Positions 1 to 9,399 are shown, numbered from the stretch's first letter. The stretch: 64,000 nt of DNA from Rhizobium sp. AC27/96 (GCF_001692325.1 NZ_LXKN01000009.1:100086-164085), one strand, 5' to 3'. Notes: generated from the sequence alone by a model not told the origin. Numbers and translations: made by a program.

Positions 1-5
1 CTCTT

Positions 6-60
6 GTAAAAACTAAGAATTAGACGAGGAACGAGCCCTCGCCTAATCCTAAGTTTTTAC
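6..60 (-). terminator. Long stem-loop downstream of the first ABC operon
   Basis: Two 25-base arms (6-30 and 36-60) flank a 5-base loop. On the DNA level 21 of 25 positions pair. Three of the four mismatches become G-U pairs if the minus strand is transcribed, so 24 of 25 could pair in that RNA. The stem therefore looks selected in the minus-strand transcript, which is that of the ABC operon ending at 105. A T-run lies inside the distal arm rather than after it, so this may be an RNA-stabilising hairpin instead of a classical terminator. Confidence 0.5.
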
Positions 61-63
61 TTT

Positions 64-82
64 CTCGCCCGCCAGGGGCGAG
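64..82. repeat. Short GC-rich hairpin
   Basis: CTCGCCC and GGGCGAG form 7-base arms around a 5-base loop, 22 bases beyond the stop codon of the ABC ATPase. No T-run follows on either strand. With the larger stem at 6-60 it makes a two-hairpin 3' region. Confidence 0.5.
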
Positions 83-104
83 ATAAGTCAGTGCGCGAAA
101 CTTC

Positions 105-1184
<1,080 letters not shown>

Positions 1185-1228
1185 GGGTGCTTGCTCCTTG
1201 TTCGTCCTGATGGCTGCCGGGGCAATGT

Positions 1229-2299
1229 TCATTCCGGCCTCCAGCTCTTGTATTTTGCGCTTTCCGGCCCGACAGGGAAGCGGACCTCGGTGCGCGTTTC
1301 CGATGATTCATAAAATGCCGTGACCAGTTCCAGCGCCTGGCGGGCGTCGGCCGTCGTTACCGGCAGCGGCCCACCGGAAACCAGCGCTTCATGGAACAGC
1401 CGCATCTGCGTGTTGAAGCGGATCGGGATCGGCGTCCAGTCGGAGAGCAGCGCATCGATCTTTGCGCCGATTTCCTCATTGGCGGGGATGATCTTCCACG
1501 GGTCCTGGCCGGGGCTGTAGGGCTCGTGGTTGCTTTCAAGCAAAACGTTTTCGAATACCAGGCGCAGGCGGCTGATCTGGTCGTGCGAGCCCAGCGTGGC
1601 GCTGATGGTGGCGAGCGCGCCGTTTTCCATCAACAGGCTGGCGCTGGCGCAATCCTCAACCTCGATATCGTTGACCCGGGTGGCGACGCGGCCGAAAAGG
1701 CCTGCGATCGGGCCCATCAGATAGGTCAGCATGTCGTGCAGATGGATGGAATGCGTCATCAGCACGCCACCGAGCTCGGTATTCCACTTGCCGCGCCAGG
1801 GGACGGCGTAATAGTCGGCGCCGCGCACCCAATGGGTCTCGGAGGTCGCTACATAGGCCTTGCCAGCAATGCCGGCGTCGATGATGCGCTTGGCCTTCTG
1901 GATGCCGTCGCCGTAGCGATACTGGAAGATCGGCATCAGCCGGCCCTTTGATGTCTTCTCGGCTGCGATGACGGCGTCGACATCGGCGAGCGATCCCACC
2001 AGCGGCTTCTCGCAGACCACGTGCTTTCCGGCTGCAAGCGCCTGCATGATGAGCTCGAAATGCGAGCCGGGCGGCGTGCAGATATCGATGATGTCGATAT
2101 CGGGCATATCAAGGACTTCAGAGAAATCCGTGACGCGCTTTGCTATGCCGAATTCATCGCCGACCGCATTCAGACGTTCCTCGTTGAGATCGCAGAGTGC
2201 GGCAACTTCGAAGCGATCGGCGTGCGGCAGATAGCCTTCCATGATGTGGGAGCGGCCGATGCCGAGGCCGATGATCGCGACTTTCTTGATGTCGGACAT
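1229..2299 (-). CDS. Gfo/Idh/MocA family oxidoreductase
   Basis: This is a predicted NAD(P)-dependent sugar or polyol dehydrogenase of 356 residues. The N-terminal Rossmann fold starts with a glycine-rich turn (IGLGIGRSH) near residue 10. The family's EKP motif (VCEKPL) sits around residue 95, its lysine being the usual catalytic residue. The C-terminal half is the alpha/beta substrate domain. It lies 7 bases after the dehydrogenase at 2307 and overlaps the possible early start of the ATPase by 4 bases, so it is clearly in the operon. It probably oxidises the imported sugar or a derivative. The exact substrate cannot be read from sequence. Confidence 0.88.
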   Translation of the reverse strand: MSDIKKVAIIGLGIGRSHIMEGYLPHADRFEVAALCDLNEERLNAVGDEFGIAKRVTDFSEVLDMPDIDIIDICTPPGSHFELIMQALAAGKHVVCEKPLVGSLADVDAVIAAEKTSKGRLMPIFQYRYGDGIQKAKRIIDAGIAGKAYVATSETHWVRGADYYAVPWRGKWNTELGGVLMTHSIHLHDMLTYLMGPIAGLFGRVATRVNDIEVEDCASASLLMENGALATISATLGSHDQISRLRLVFENVLLESNHEPYSPGQDPWKIIPANEEIGAKIDALLSDWTPIPIRFNTQMRLFHEALVSGGPLPVTTADARQALELVTAFYESSETRTEVRFPVGPESAKYKSWRPE

Positions 2300-2306
2300 G
2301 ACGCAA

Positions 2307-3332
2307 TTACCTCTGAATATTCTTGAGCGATGTTGCTTCGGCCAGCGCCTGCGCTTTCAGCGCCAGCTCCATGGCCTTGAAGCAATGGTCCTGGCCCATC
2401 GCCGTTTCGGTGCGGTCTCTTATGTCGGCGGCAAGCTGGCGACCGTAGGGCAGGTCGCGGCCGGTGCAGTCGATATGCTGCATGCCCTTGCGGTCGGTAA
2501 GGAAGAGGTGATCGGTGCCGGGGCGGCCGGCGACGTCGATATATTTGCGCAGCTCGATCGTGCCTTCGGTGCCGACAATGAACAGGCGGCCGTCACCCCA
2601 GGTGGGAAGACCATCCGGCGTGAACCAGTCGACGCGGACATAGCCTGTCACGTCAGGCGTGCGCAGGTGGAAGTCGCCATAATCCTGCAGGCCGGGTGTT
2701 TCCGGATTGGCGCGGTTGGACACCGTCGCCGACAGCACTTCGGCCTCCAACGAATCCGCGAAGAACAGGAACTGCTCGCATTGATGCGAGGCGATGTCGG
2801 TGATGATGCCGCCATAGCGCTTGCGGTCGAAGAACCATTCCGGCCTGGTCGGCTTGCGCAGCCGGTGCGGGCCGAGGCCCGTGGTGTGGATGACCTTGCC
2901 GATGGCGCCGGCCTTCACCAGCTCACCGGCCTTGACGGTCGATGCCGTTTCGAAATGCTCGGAATAGAGAATGGAGACGATGCGCTTGGTCTCGGCCTGT
3001 ACCTTTCGCACATCCGCGAGCTGATCCAACGTCACCATGCCCGGCTTATCGAGCATCACGTCCTTGCCGTGGCGCATGGCTTCGATGGCAAGGCCAGCGC
3101 GTTCGCTGGAAATAGCGGCGCTGACGATGAGAGCAATCGAGCTGTCCTCGAGGATTTCCCTTTTGTCGGCAACGCGTTTCGCCTGCGGGAAGCGTTCGGC
3201 GAAGACGGCCGCAAGGTCATCTTCGATAGCGTGGAAGGCGACCAGCTCTGCGCCGGCACGCAGCATGACGTTGACCTGGCCGTAGATGTGATCGTGATTG
3301 AGGCCGATGGCGGCAAAGCGCAGCGCGCTCAT
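2307..3332 (-). CDS. Gfo/Idh/MocA family oxidoreductase, second copy
   Basis: A 341-residue predicted NAD(P)-dependent dehydrogenase. The N-terminus reads AAIGLNHDHIYGQ instead of the usual GxGxxG. The EKP motif is DKP (MLDKPGM), which keeps the lysine and proline. It is only distantly similar to its neighbour at 1229, so the two are not a recent duplication and may act at successive steps. A 170-base gap holding a repeat element separates it from the permease upstream in the operon. The start is preceded by AAGGAATGTCGC. The substrate is unknown. Confidence 0.85.
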   Translation of the reverse strand: MSALRFAAIGLNHDHIYGQVNVMLRAGAELVAFHAIEDDLAAVFAERFPQAKRVADKREILEDSSIALIVSAAISSERAGLAIEAMRHGKDVMLDKPGMVTLDQLADVRKVQAETKRIVSILYSEHFETASTVKAGELVKAGAIGKVIHTTGLGPHRLRKPTRPEWFFDRKRYGGIITDIASHQCEQFLFFADSLEAEVLSATVSNRANPETPGLQDYGDFHLRTPDVTGYVRVDWFTPDGLPTWGDGRLFIVGTEGTIELRKYIDVAGRPGTDHLFLTDRKGMQHIDCTGRDLPYGRQLAADIRDRTETAMGQDHCFKAMELALKAQALAEATSLKNIQR

Positions 3333-3359
3333 GCGACATTCCTTTCAATGGGTTTCTCG

Positions 3360-3456
3360 GGAGCATTTCCGTCTCAAACGAAGCCAGAAATGCTCTCTGT
3401 TTGTGTTCACGCAATTCCGGACGCAAAACCGCTTCGCACTTTTGCTGGAATTGCTC
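3360..3456. repeat. RIME-like bipartite palindromic repeat, copy 1
   Basis: A first hairpin (GAGCATTTC ... GAAATGCTC) is followed by a spacer and a second imperfect palindrome running from GCAATTCC to GGAATTGC. The inner part reads ACGCAAAACCGCTTCGCAC. Copies with the same two-part layout lie at 20000-20100 and 25776-25876. This one sits inside an operon, between a permease and a dehydrogenase gene. The layout matches the rhizobial intergenic mosaic elements described in Sinorhizobium; the family name is by resemblance. Confidence 0.8.
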
Positions 3457-3502
3457 GGGATGCGGCCCCAAGCCTTGGGTGTTCGGGACTGCGCGGTTCG
3501 TA

Positions 3503-4387
3503 TCAGCGTTTGAGACCTGCCGTGGCGATGCCGTCGATCAGCAGTCTCTGGAAGAACAGGAAGATCAGGAAGACCGGGATCAGCGACAGGCTCGACATGG
3601 CGAACAGGCTGCTCCAGTCGGAACTTCCCGTGGAGTCCACGAAGGAGCGCAGGCCGAGCTGCACGGTGTAGGTGTTGATGTCGGAGAGGTAGATCAGCGG
3701 CCCGAAGAAATCGTCCCATGTCCAGATGAAGGAGAAGATCGCGGCCGTCGCCAGTACCGGCAACGACAGGGGCAGCATGATGCGCCAGTAGATGCGCCAG
3801 GGGCTGCAGCCGTCCATCATGGCGGCTTCGTCCAGCTCGCGCGGGATGCCGCGGAAGAACTGCACCATCAGGAAGATGAAGAAGGCGTCGACCGCAAGGA
3901 ATTTTGGCACGACCAGCGGCAGCATGGTCTTCACCCAGCCGAGCTTCAGGAAGAGGATATATTGCGGGATCAGCGTGACGTGATAGGGCAGCATCAGCGT
4001 GCCCAACATCAGCGCGAACCAGAAATTCTTGCCCCAGAAATTCAGCCGCGAGAAGGCATAGGCGGCCAGCGAGCAGGAAATGACATTGCCGAGGACCGAC
4101 AGCACGGCAATGACGGCCGAATTCCAGACGAAGGTGCCGAAGGTGACCTGACCACCGAACCAGCCGCGCGGGAACGAGCTGAAGTCGAAGTGAGACGGGA
4201 TCAGCGATGCTGTGCCGAAGATCTCGTTCTGGTCCTTGATCGAACCGGAGAGCATCCACAGCAGCGGATAGAGCATCACGATGGATGCGGCGATGAGAGC
4301 GGTGTGGACGAGGACGGAGACGAACCAGGGGCGCTCGCGCGGCGGGTTCATATCCTCGGCAAAATGGGTGAGCTTCGCGTCAGTCAT
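3503..4387 (-). CDS. Sugar ABC transporter permease (MalG type)
   Basis: A 294-residue inner-membrane permease with about six hydrophobic segments. It carries the EAA loop (EAAMMDGCSPWRIYWRIMLPL) that contacts the ATPase, and ends with the LLIDGIATAGLKR tail typical of MalG-like subunits. The open frame reaches further upstream, but the chosen ATG (MTDAKLTH) overlaps the previous permease's stop by 8 bases (ATGACTGA). That is the normal coupling arrangement for such pairs. It forms the channel with the permease encoded at 4380-5348. Confidence 0.92.
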   Translation of the reverse strand: MTDAKLTHFAEDMNPPRERPWFVSVLVHTALIAASIVMLYPLLWMLSGSIKDQNEIFGTASLIPSHFDFSSFPRGWFGGQVTFGTFVWNSAVIAVLSVLGNVISCSLAAYAFSRLNFWGKNFWFALMLGTLMLPYHVTLIPQYILFLKLGWVKTMLPLVVPKFLAVDAFFIFLMVQFFRGIPRELDEAAMMDGCSPWRIYWRIMLPLSLPVLATAAIFSFIWTWDDFFGPLIYLSDINTYTVQLGLRSFVDSTGSSDWSSLFAMSSLSLIPVFLIFLFFQRLLIDGIATAGLKR

Positions 4388-5348
4388 CGTAATGCACCCA
4401 ATAACGAGCGGAAAGGAAGGAGAAGGCGGTGAAGATGGCGATGATGACAACCAGAACCCAGGCGAGCGCCGCAGCATAACCCATGCGGAAATAGCCGAAG
4501 GCTTCCTGGTAGAGATAGAGCGTGTAGAACAGCGTCGAATCGATCGGGCCGCCGGTGCCGGACGAAATCACATAGGCCGGCGTGAAGGCCTTGAAGGCGT
4601 CGATGGTCTGGACCACCGCATTGAAGAAGATCACCGGCGTCAAAAGCGGCAGGGTGATCTTGAAGAAGATCCGCGTCTTGGATGCGCCGTCGAGACTGGC
4701 GGCCTCGTAGAGATCGGTCGGAACCTGCCGAAGACCGGCCAGGAAGATGATCATCGGCGAGCCGAACTGCCAGATGGCGAGGATGACGAGCGTATAGAGC
4801 GAATAGTCCGGATTGGAGATCCAGCTCGGTCCGTTGATGCCGAAGAGATACCAGAGCAGCGTGTTCACGATGCCATCGGCATCGAAGATTTGCCGCCAGA
4901 GCACGGCGATGGCGACGCTGGAGCCGAGCAGCGACGGCAGGTAGAAGATGGCGCGATAGACCGGAAGGCCACGGATGCCGCGATTGAGCAGCAGTGCCAC
5001 CGCGAGTGCAAAGGCAAGCTTCAGCGGCACGGAGCAGACGACGTAGAACAGTGTCACCTTCAACGAGGACAGGAATTTGTCGTCCGCCGTGGCGATGCGC
5101 ACATAATTGTCCAACCCCACCAGGTTCGGCGACTGCAACAGATTGTAGTCGGTGAAGGAGAGGTAGAGCGACGCGATCGCCGGTCCGAGGGTCAGCCCGA
5201 AAAAGCCGATGAACCACGGCAGGAGAAAGAGATAGCCCGGCGCGTTGCGGGAAAAGGCGCTCGGCGCCTTGTAGATGGTTTCCACGCGCACCGGCGCGGA
5301 CGCGCTGACGGCCAAGCCGCCGGCAACGCTGTTGCTGTTTGTACCCAC
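4380..5348 (-). CDS. Sugar ABC transporter permease (MalF type)
   Basis: A 322-residue inner-membrane permease. It has an N-terminal cytoplasmic stretch, a first membrane helix (YLFLLPWFIGFFGL), further helices, and the EAA loop EAASLDGASKTRIFFKITLPL. I chose a GTG start at 5348. It lies 4 bases after the stop of the binding-protein gene and has GAGG about nine bases upstream, whereas the ATG at 5390 would overlap that gene by 38 bases. It pairs with the MalG-type subunit downstream. Confidence 0.9.
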   Translation of the reverse strand: MGTNSNSVAGGLAVSASAPVRVETIYKAPSAFSRNAPGYLFLLPWFIGFFGLTLGPAIASLYLSFTDYNLLQSPNLVGLDNYVRIATADDKFLSSLKVTLFYVVCSVPLKLAFALAVALLLNRGIRGLPVYRAIFYLPSLLGSSVAIAVLWRQIFDADGIVNTLLWYLFGINGPSWISNPDYSLYTLVILAIWQFGSPMIIFLAGLRQVPTDLYEAASLDGASKTRIFFKITLPLLTPVIFFNAVVQTIDAFKAFTPAYVISSGTGGPIDSTLFYTLYLYQEAFGYFRMGYAAALAWVLVVIIAIFTAFSFLSARYWVHYDD

Positions 5349-5352
5349 GGTG

Positions 5353-6639
5353 TCAGCCTCGCGTAATGTTTGCTGCTGCCTGTTCGGCAAACTTCGTCCC
5401 TGCGTCCTGGGAGCTGGTCTTGCCGAAAGCCACTTCCTCGGCGATCTTTTTCAACAGGAATGCATTCTCGCCGGCGCCGTTCGGCGGAGACGGCGGCAGT
5501 GCCCCGACATGCGGCGTCAGTCGGCCGATATAGTCGACGACTTGTTTGCTGACGGGGTCCAGATCAGGCGTTAGAAGGTCGCGGATCTTCGACGAGGGAG
5601 GAACGCCGCGCTCGACGCCGAGGGTCTTGGCACCTTCCGGGTCCTCCACCAGATAATTGACGAAGGCGACGGCGGCATCCTTGTTTGCCGAGGCCGCCGA
5701 AATCGACATCAGCATCGACGGCTTCAAATATTGCCCGGGTTTGCTGTCCGCACCGGAAACCGGAAAGGAGACGATGTCGAGCTTATCCTTGACGAGGGCC
5801 TGAATGGCGACAAACTGGTTGGAATGGGCGTAGCTGACGGCCGCCTTTTTGGTCACCAGCATGTCGGTTTCGAGGGTCTGCTGGTCGAGCGCCTGGACAT
5901 CGGCCGGCACGCAAGCGCCGATCTTGCGCATATGACCCCAGAAATCGAACCATTCGGCGGCGTCCTTGGCTTCGAAGGCCAGTTTGCCGTCAGCCGTATA
6001 AAGTGCCTTGCCGCGCTGGCGCAGCCAGCATTCGAGAGCCGGCTCGCCGCCGCTTGCATCGGCCGTGCCATAAAAACCGCGGCGCTTCTTGGCTGACGTC
6101 ACCTTGGCGCAGGCATCGCCGAGCTGTTCCCAGTTCATGGCGTCATGCGGCGGCTCGACACCGGCTTCAGTCCATGCTGCCGTGTTGACGACGACCATGA
6201 AGGAATTGACGCCGAGACTGACGCCGTAAATCTTGTTGTCGACCTTGCCGGAATCGATATTGGCGGGGCCGAAATCCTCGATCGCCAGGCTCTTGCCGAG
6301 ATAGGGCGTCATATCGAGCAATGTGCCGCGACGGGCATATTCGAAGATGTAGCGATAATCCATCTGGATCAGGTCGGGCGCATTGCCGCCGCCGGTCTGG
6401 GTGGCAAGGCGCGTCCAGTAGCTGTCCCAGCCGAAGGATTCTCCGGCGATGGTGATATCGGGATTTTTAGTCTGGTAGGCTTTGACGGCTGAGAATGTGC
6501 GGTCGCTTCGTTCCTTGGATCCCCACCAAAGAAGGCGCATCGCCGTTGCCGCATTGGCGCGGGAAAGTCCGATAGTACTCAAGGCTAGCGCGGCTGTCAT
6601 GCCGGCAAGCAACTGCCGGCGGTCGATCGTCAACGTCAT
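5353..6639 (-). CDS. ABC transporter extracellular sugar-binding protein
   Basis: A 428-residue periplasmic binding protein of the MalE-like family 1 and first gene of the minus-strand operon. The N-terminus has a twin-arginine-like signal (DRRQLLAGM) followed by a hydrophobic segment and a probable cleavage after SRANA. Conserved features include WWGSKERSDRT near the mature start, CWLRQRGKALY mid-protein and LGVERGVP near the end. The same three blocks occur in the orphan protein encoded at 15574, so the two are paralogues. The start has GGGGAGGAG ten or so bases upstream. The ligand is unknown. Confidence 0.92.
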   Translation of the reverse strand: MTLTIDRRQLLAGMTAALALSTIGLSRANAATAMRLLWWGSKERSDRTFSAVKAYQTKNPDITIAGESFGWDSYWTRLATQTGGGNAPDLIQMDYRYIFEYARRGTLLDMTPYLGKSLAIEDFGPANIDSGKVDNKIYGVSLGVNSFMVVVNTAAWTEAGVEPPHDAMNWEQLGDACAKVTSAKKRRGFYGTADASGGEPALECWLRQRGKALYTADGKLAFEAKDAAEWFDFWGHMRKIGACVPADVQALDQQTLETDMLVTKKAAVSYAHSNQFVAIQALVKDKLDIVSFPVSGADSKPGQYLKPSMLMSISAASANKDAAVAFVNYLVEDPEGAKTLGVERGVPPSSKIRDLLTPDLDPVSKQVVDYIGRLTPHVGALPPSPPNGAGENAFLLKKIAEEVAFGKTSSQDAGTKFAEQAAANITRG

Positions 6640-6688
6640 CCTGGTCTCCTCCCCAGTAAAGCGATGATTTACGAACTGCTTTGCATGA

Positions 6689-6706
6689 TATAACTATTTG
6701 GTTACA
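6689..6706. promoter_or_regulatory. Putative TetR-type operator, site 1
   Basis: TATAAC-tatttg-GTTACA is a near-perfect inverted repeat (5 of 6 arm positions). It lies about 50 bases upstream of the binding-protein gene and 115 bases upstream of the divergent TetR gene. On the minus strand it starts 22 bases after a TTGACA box (6729-6734), so it covers the expected -10 region. A perfect version of the same palindrome is at 7600-7617. Confidence 0.7.
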
Positions 6707-6728
6707 AGTTGGATAGAAATGTGACTGC

Positions 6729-6734
6729 TGTCAA
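6729..6734 (-). promoter_or_regulatory. -35 box for the ABC operon
   Basis: TTGACA on the minus strand is a perfect sigma-70 -35 match. The region 17 bases downstream (CAACTT) is a weak -10 and abuts the operator at 6689-6706, which fits repression at this promoter. Confidence 0.5.
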
Positions 6735-6820
6735 GCGCCAATCGTGTCACACTCAAAACGACGCATGCGGGGGCCGGTGACGCGCGTTGCGGGAAAGACC
6801 GATCCGGGAGGAGGTTAGCC

Positions 6821-7516
6821 ATGACCGCCAGGGAGAGACAAGGGACTGAAAATACAGCACAAGCTGAAATCGACGAGGTCGTGCGAGTGCGGCCTAAAAA
6901 AGTGTCGCGCAATCCGCAAAAGACCCATGCCATGATTCTGGAAGCGGCGACCGAGGAATTCGCCGCCCACGGTTTCGGCGGCGCCCGGGTGGATGCGATC
7001 GCTGCGCGGGCGCAGACCAACAAGCGGATGCTCTATCACTATTTCGGCGACAAGGAAGGGCTCTATCTCGCGGTGCTGGAGGCGACCTATGCGGCGATCC
7101 GCAATGCCGAAAAACATCTCGATCTTGCACGCCGCGATCCGGAGGAAGGGATGCGGGAGCTGGCTCTGTTCACCTGGCGGCACTTCCTCGCGCATCCGGA
7201 ATTCCTGAGCCTGCTTGCCACCGAAAATCTGCATCACGCTCATTATCTCAAGCGATCCGACAAGGTGCTTGCGATGCATTCACATCTTATCGATGAGCTT
7301 TCGGGCGTGTTGCGCCGGGGAGAGGCGGCCGGCATGTTTCGGGCTGCCGTCGATCCGATATCCGTCTATCTGACGATTGCGGCACTCGGCTTCTTCTATC
7401 TCTCGAACCGCCACACGCTTTCGACGATCTTTGCGCGCAAGCTGGGCAGCCAGGACTCCCTCAACGCCTGGGGCGAACATATCGTCGCGATGACGCTGGC
7501 CTCCATCCGGGCATGA
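6821..7516 (+). CDS. TetR family transcriptional regulator
   Basis: A 231-residue DNA-binding repressor. The N-terminal 27 or so residues are charged and variable. The TetR helix-turn-helix follows (MILEAATEEFAAHGFGG ... RMLYHYFGDKEGLY, residues about 38-80), then a C-terminal all-helical ligand domain. GGAGGAGG lies just upstream of the ATG. It is divergent from the sugar ABC operon, and two matching palindromes (6689-6706 and 7600-7617) flank the gene. It probably represses both the transport operon and the enolase-superfamily gene downstream until a sugar-derived ligand binds. Confidence 0.92.
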   Translation: MTARERQGTENTAQAEIDEVVRVRPKKVSRNPQKTHAMILEAATEEFAAHGFGGARVDAIAARAQTNKRMLYHYFGDKEGLYLAVLEATYAAIRNAEKHLDLARRDPEEGMRELALFTWRHFLAHPEFLSLLATENLHHAHYLKRSDKVLAMHSHLIDELSGVLRRGEAAGMFRAAVDPISVYLTIAALGFFYLSNRHTLSTIFARKLGSQDSLNAWGEHIVAMTLASIRA

Positions 7517-7570
7517 CCTGCCCCGAAAGTACGCATCCCTGGAGGTGCCGGAGAAATTTAAAAAAGGCGA

Positions 7571-7576
7571 TTGACA
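7571..7576 (+). promoter_or_regulatory. -35 box upstream of the enolase-superfamily gene
   Basis: A perfect TTGACA with the operator palindrome starting 23 bases further on. This is the same spacing, within one base, as on the other side of the TetR gene. The -10 hexamer (around CGATCT) is poor. Confidence 0.5.
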
Positions 7577-7599
7577 AAGCCGGCGTGATCGCGCGATCT

Positions 7600-7617
7600 T
7601 GTAACTATACGGTTACA
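7600..7617. promoter_or_regulatory. Putative TetR-type operator, site 2
   Basis: TGTAAC-tatacg-GTTACA is a perfect inverted repeat with 6-base arms and a 6-base centre. It shares TAACTAT and GGTTACA with the site at 6689-6706 and lies at the downstream edge of a promoter with TTGACA at 7571. This makes the TetR protein encoded at 6821 the likely binder. Confidence 0.75.
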
Positions 7618-7679
7618 TTTCTTCGGCGACCAAGCGTTGCTTCCTGATTCCGGAGGGAATCGGGCAGGGAGGAGAAATC

Positions 7680-7751
7680 ATGAAGCGCATCGGCATCGCC
7701 ATGCATGATATTGCTGCATGCACGGAGCATGACCCGCCGCTGGAGATTTAG
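7680..7751 (+). CDS. Possible 23-residue leader peptide or gene remnant
   Basis: A short open frame begins with ATG at 7680 behind GGGAGGAGAAATC, the best ribosome-binding site in this leader. It encodes MKRIGIAMHDIAACTEHDPP followed by three residues and a TAG. It contains a small inverted repeat (CATGCA ... TGCATG, 7700-7720). The next gene starts 67 bases further on with a weaker binding site. It could be a regulatory leader, or the stump of a deleted gene. I recognise no family. Apart from this frame and the promoter elements, the 7517-7818 gap holds nothing I can name. Confidence 0.35.
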   Translation: MKRIGIAMHDIAACTEHDPPLEI

Positions 7752-7818
7752 CATTGCCGCTCTCCTGCACGGCTTTGGCAGTTGAGCCTGATAACCACAA
7801 GGGAAGCACTCAACCATC

Positions 7819-9243
7819 ATGACCGAACCGTTGAAAATCAGGCTTGTCGAGGCCGAGGCATTCGAGCGCCCAGTCAAATTGCGGCTGCCTTTCCGCTTCG
7901 GGGCCGCGACCTTGCGGGAGGCCCGGCAGATTTTCCTGCGCGTGCGCATCGAGGATGCCCTGGGCCGCTCGGCGCAAGGGATGGCGGCCGAGCTGATGGT
8001 GCCGAAATGGTTCGACAAATCGCCTGATCTTTCCAACGGCGATAATGAGAACCAGCTGCGCCGCTCGCTGGTGCTGGCGCTCGATGCGCTGAGAAGCGCG
8101 GGTACTGGAACGGCTTTCGGGCTGCATGCGGCCGTTGAGGCATCGCATCATGCCCGTGCGGCGGCTGAAAAGCTGAACGGCCTTGTCGCCTCCTTCGGCC
8201 TCGCCGTTGCCAATCGGGCTGTTCTCGATGCCCTCTGCCGGCTGGAAGGCCAGACGGTTGCGCAGGCGATCAGGGCAAACCGGCCCGGCATCGACGCTTC
8301 GACGGCGCATGATCTCTCTGGCTTCGATCTCTCCGGATTTCTGTCGACATTGGAGCCTGCAACGCGCCTCGCCGCCCGGCATACGGTCGGTCTGGTCGAT
8401 GCGATCGTGCCAAGCGATATCCCGGCAAGCGAACGTCTGAATGACGGCCTGCCGGAGGGTTTCGAGGAGGCGATCGACGCCTATGGCCTGACCTTCTTCA
8501 AGGTCAAGGTATCAGGTGCTCCCGAAGCCGATATCGATCGCCTCTGCCGCGTTGCCGCCGTTATCGATGCCAAGGTGCCGACATATTCCGTGACGCTTGA
8601 CGGCAACGAGCAGTTTTCGTCCGCCGAGGCGGTCGCCGATCTGCTCGCCCGCGTCAGGGATGAGCCGAGGCTGGCGCGTTTCGCCGCCTCGATCCTGTTC
8701 GTCGAGCAGCCGATCGCACGCGCGTATGCCTTTGAGAAGCCGGTGACGGCGCTTGCTGGCTTCAAGCCGGTGGAGATCGATGAATCCGATGCCGATATCG
8801 ATGCCTTCGTGACGGCGAGGGGGCTCGGCTATACCGGCATCTCCTCGAAGTCCTGCAAGGGATTCTATCGCTCGCTATTGAACCGGGCGCGCGTCGCCAA
8901 GTGGAGCGCGGAAGAGGGTATCCCCTATTTCATGTCGGCCGAGGACCTGACGACTCAAGGGGGACTTGCCGTGCAGCAGGACCTGGCACTCGCCTCGCTG
9001 ATCGGCATGACCCATATCGAGCGCAACGGGCATCACTATGTCGATGGCATGGCCGGCGCGCCGGAGGAAGAGCAGGCGGCTTTCGCCCGTAGCCATTCAG
9101 ATCTCTATCGCGTCAGCAATGGCCGGACGCGGCTGCGGATCGACGGCGGGCAGCTTGCGATCGGCTCCGTTATCGACGCTGTCGGTCTCGGTTCGTTGGT
9201 GGAGCCGGACTGGAACGCGATGGAGGCCTCATCGGCGGTATAG
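7819..9243 (+). CDS. Enolase-superfamily (mandelate racemase/muconate lactonizing) enzyme
   Basis: A 474-residue predicted metal-dependent dehydratase, racemase or epimerase acting on an acid sugar or similar compound. The barrel domain keeps the hallmark residues: a Lys-x-Lys pair at 228-230 (FFKVKV), magnesium ligands Asp261 (DGNE), Glu296 (EQP) and Asp321 or Asp324 (DESD), and a later lysine-rich turn (SSKSCKGF) that may supply the second acid/base. It is longer than typical family members (about 370-400), mainly through an extended N-terminal half. The operator at 7600-7617 ties it to the divergent transport operon. The substrate is not predictable here. Confidence 0.82.
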   Translation: MTEPLKIRLVEAEAFERPVKLRLPFRFGAATLREARQIFLRVRIEDALGRSAQGMAAELMVPKWFDKSPDLSNGDNENQLRRSLVLALDALRSAGTGTAFGLHAAVEASHHARAAAEKLNGLVASFGLAVANRAVLDALCRLEGQTVAQAIRANRPGIDASTAHDLSGFDLSGFLSTLEPATRLAARHTVGLVDAIVPSDIPASERLNDGLPEGFEEAIDAYGLTFFKVKVSGAPEADIDRLCRVAAVIDAKVPTYSVTLDGNEQFSSAEAVADLLARVRDEPRLARFAASILFVEQPIARAYAFEKPVTALAGFKPVEIDESDADIDAFVTARGLGYTGISSKSCKGFYRSLLNRARVAKWSAEEGIPYFMSAEDLTTQGGLAVQQDLALASLIGMTHIERNGHHYVDGMAGAPEEEQAAFARSHSDLYRVSNGRTRLRIDGGQLAIGSVIDAVGLGSLVEPDWNAMEASSAV

Positions 9244-9255
9244 ATTTCCTGCCTT

Positions 9256-9399
9256 GCCCCTCAACCTAGCCCTCTCCCCGCGGGCGGAGAGAGGGGACGA
9301 CGGAGCGTAATATTCGAATTTACCACCCGGAGTGAGCGTGGGTTTGGCAGGGAAGCCCCCTCGCCCCGCTTGCGGGGAGAGGGTTGGGGTGAGGGGCAC
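9256..9399. repeat. Inverted pair of CCCTCTCCCCGC-type intergenic repeats
   Basis: Copy A (9256-9303) contains CCCTCTCCCCGCGGGCGGAG. Copy B (9356-9399) contains CGCTTGCGGGGAGAGGG and runs in the opposite sense. About 50 unique bases lie between them. A matching pair is found at 16929-17080. Each copy is itself a hairpin around CCCCGC/GCGGGG. Such elements are abundant between genes in rhizobia and may act as weak terminators or RNA stabilisers. Confidence 0.8.
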
